Positions 62,286-64,000 of a stretch of DNA of 64,000 nt are shown here, piece by piece. Numbering within the stretch: position 1 is the first letter of the stretch; each line of letters opens with the position of its first letter. The notes under the pieces were generated by a model. The model did not search any database and was not told the DNA's origin. It saw nothing but the letters and a program-made list of their open reading frames with translations. Source of the DNA: Corynebacterium sp. SCR221107 (lineage in GTDB: Bacteria > Actinomycetota > Actinomycetes > Mycobacteriales > Mycobacteriaceae); NCBI RefSeq assembly GCF_027886475.1, contig NZ_CP115670.1, positions 1,922,001 to 1,986,000 of the forward strand, given 5' to 3'. Made by a program: the position numbers and the translations under genes.

Positions 62286-63188
62286 TTAATGGAGCCGCTG
62301 GCACGCCGGACACAGATGACTAGAACGGTTACCGAACTGTTCTTTGACGATGAGCGTGCCACACCGCGCACACGGTTGCCCCTGCTGCCCGTAGGCATCG
62401 AGCTCAATGTCGAAATATCCGGACTGACCGTTGACGTTGACATACAGTTCGTCGAAGCTGGTGCCGCCCTTAGCCAACGCTGCGGTCATGACCTCAATGC
62501 CATTAAGGAGCAGGGACTGAATGACCGGAACGGCCATTCGATTGGCCTTTTGCCTTGGGTGAATCTGCGTGCGCCATAGCATTTCGTCTGCGTAGATGTT
62601 GCCGATTCCGGAGACCACCTCCTGATCGAGCAGGAGCTTCTTTATGTCGGTTTTGCGACGCTTCATACGACGCGCCAGCGCAGAGATGTCGACAGTGCGA
62701 TCCAAGAGATCGGGGGCGATATGCACAAGCGATAAAGGAACGTCCCCGTTCGCGGTCTCCATGATGTCGCTGGGCTGCCAGTAACCAAAGGTGCGCTGAT
62801 CGACGAACCAGATCTCTTGACCGTCGGAAAGCGTGGCCCGAATCCGCAAGTGCCGGAGATTCTTGTCGTCAAGCCCCGCATGGTTGGGTTGAAGGGGCAG
62901 CTCGTAGCGCGATTGGATCTCGTCGGTGTTTTTTATGAGCATCTGGCCGCTCATGCCGAGGTGCACGACCAACGCCGCCCCGTCGTCAAGCACAAACCAC
63001 ATGAACTTACCGCGTCGTTCCACGGAATGGATCTCATGGCCGGCAAGAAAGGCGGCGACCTCCGCGTCGCTGCCCTCATAGTTGCGGATGGCGCGCGGGT
63101 TAAATACTTCCACGTTATTAAAGCGCGCACCCTGCACATGATCGCTAAGTCCCCTGCGGACGACCTCCACCTCGGGTAGTTCGGGCAT
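62286..63188 (-). CDS. mutM: formamidopyrimidine-DNA glycosylase
   Basis: Excises 8-oxoguanine and formamidopyrimidines with AP-lyase activity. The N-terminal PELPEVEVVRRGL supplies the catalytic Pro2 and Glu3; a Lys in EIHSVERRGKFMWF is the third residue. The C-terminal zinc finger is CARCGTLIVKEQFGNRSSHLCPAC. A repeat copy at 62822-62833 lies within (LSDG). It follows rnc (window edge) in the usual order, with 313 bp between them. Confidence 0.95.
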   Translation of the reverse strand: MPELPEVEVVRRGLSDHVQGARFNNVEVFNPRAIRNYEGSDAEVAAFLAGHEIHSVERRGKFMWFVLDDGAALVVHLGMSGQMLIKNTDEIQSRYELPLQPNHAGLDDKNLRHLRIRATLSDGQEIWFVDQRTFGYWQPSDIMETANGDVPLSLVHIAPDLLDRTVDISALARRMKRRKTDIKKLLLDQEVVSGIGNIYADEMLWRTQIHPRQKANRMAVPVIQSLLLNGIEVMTAALAKGGTSFDELYVNVNGQSGYFDIELDAYGQQGQPCARCGTLIVKEQFGNRSSHLCPACQRLH

Positions 63189-63501
63189 GGAAGGCTCCTT
63201 TGCATGAAGACGCTACAAGATTGAAGGCACAGCTCAGCGCGGCAGATTCACTGCCTGCCGCGACAAGGTTGTGCCTCCAGCCTACAAACCTCGTTTCGAC
63301 TCTGTGGGCAAATTACGCCGAAATCCCGCACCCAGCGCCATCAAAGCCCCCTGACCGGTACGCCTGCGGGCACTCGACTCATGGCACAGGATCTGCACAA
63401 CAATGATGAGGGTCACTGGGCTTTACATGAGCGTGCCGCCGTCCCAGTGAAGCCAGATTGAAAGACAAGAATCCCGCGGAGCACCCTACGCACAAGCGCG
63501 A
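63189..63501. other. intergenic region rnc / mutM
   Basis: I find no gene, hairpin or repeat here. It is unusual because rnc and mutM often overlap or nearly touch. Confidence 0.4.
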
Positions 63502-64000
63502 TTAGGCGTTTTCCGGAGTTTCCCCCGCGTCGTGCGGCTGGCCAGCGGTCGCCGTCTTCTTCAGCTTCCCGAAGGTGATGTCGTCGGCGAGCGCACCGAC
63601 GGCAACATGTGCCGCCGCCTGCTCTGCAAGTTTCTTATTCGTCCCCTGCCCCACACCGAGCTTTTCTCCGCCGACATACACCACGGCGGTGAAGGTCTGC
63701 TCATGCTCTGGGCCGGTGGAGCTCGCCTCGTAGACGGGCATCTCCAATTTGCGTTCCGCAAGGCGCTCCTGCAAGGTGGTCTTCCAGTCCTGATGGCGAC
63801 CCGTTGCCGAGGCGACGTCGATCTTGTGTTGGAAGAGCCGCAAGACCGTATCGCGGGCGACCTCGAAGCCGTGGGTGCGGTAAATCGCTCCCAAGATCGC
63901 TTCGGTGGTGTCGGCCAGAATCGAGTCTTTATCGCGGCCGTCGGTGACGATTTCCCCCTTACCGAGCAAAATGTATTGTCCGAGCGAGATCTCTCGGGCA
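63502..64000 (-). CDS. rnc: ribonuclease III, 3' part (continues past window)
   Basis: Double-stranded-RNA endonuclease for rRNA processing. The frame is open to the right edge; the missing N-terminal part would hold the catalytic Glu/Asp set. Seen here: SLGQYILLGKGEIVTDGR, then DSILADTTEAILGAIY (the RNase III signature, with Asp and Glu), and a dsRNA-binding domain DWKTTLQERLAERKLEMPVYEASST...GVGQGTNKKLAEQAAA at the C-terminus, followed by a polar tail. Confidence 0.92.
   Translation of the reverse strand, partial: AREISLGQYILLGKGEIVTDGRDKDSILADTTEAILGAIYRTHGFEVARDTVLRLFQHKIDVASATGRHQDWKTTLQERLAERKLEMPVYEASSTGPEHEQTFTAVVYVGGEKLGVGQGTNKKLAEQAAAHVAVGALADDITFGKLKKTATAGQPHDAGETPENA

Overview
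The window is a 64 kb stretch of chromosome from a Corynebacterium-type actinomycete. The evidence is the order map / PBP / ispG / rip1 / dxr / rlmN / cdsA / frr / pyrH / tsf / rpsB / xerC / dprA / comM / yraN / DUF2469 / rnhB / lepB / rplS, then trmD / rimM / rpsP / ffh / glnD / glnK / amtB / ftsY / smc / mutM / rnc. It also carries mycothione reductase, a mycothiol-specific enzyme, and a probable pair of AmtR boxes. It is almost entirely housekeeping DNA: I see no prophage, plasmid, CRISPR array, intact IS element, tRNA or rRNA. About three quarters of the genes lie on the minus strand.

Layout. 1-2.6 kb: end of an alpha/beta hydrolase, mtr, and a decayed 3' end of a membrane-protein gene. 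2.7-11.5 kb (minus): cobQ, map, a lipoprotein PBP, and ispG-rip1-dxr, two steps of the non-mevalonate isoprenoid pathway around an M50 protease. 12-20 kb: small membrane proteins, rlmN, and the cdsA/frr/pyrH/tsf/rpsB translation block. 20-28.5 kb: M23 protein, xerC, dprA-comM-yraN, DUF2469, rnhB, lepB, rplS. 28.8-35.6 kb (plus): a TPP riboswitch drives thiC-thiE-thiO-thiS-thiG-thiF, followed by panB. 35.7-40.4 kb (minus): a DUF222/HNH nuclease gene sits between panB and panC, then tex. 40.5-45.4 kb: trmD-rimM, a cupin, rpsP, ffh. 45.5-49.8 kb: the nitrogen-control genes amtB, glnK and glnD. 50-64 kb: ftsY, a 1207-residue protein of unknown function, smc, acylphosphatase, an AGCS amino-acid/cation symporter, mutM and the end of rnc.

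The most striking signal is not a gene. A short oriented sequence, CGTCGG(A/C)AAGCA, occurs 37 times with exact CGTCGGNAAGC core on the two strands, where about 0.2 would be expected by chance. Twenty copies are intergenic, several abutting terminator hairpins or stop codons and often extended to CCGTAGGCGTCGGAAAGCA. Seventeen are inside genes, mostly in one reading frame (Leu-Ala/Ser-Asp). The pattern resembles the DNA uptake sequences of Neisseria and Haemophilus, and dprA and comM lie in the window, but the function is unproven. Two near-identical inverted pairs of DnaA-box-like TTATCCACA sequences are a second unexplained pattern.
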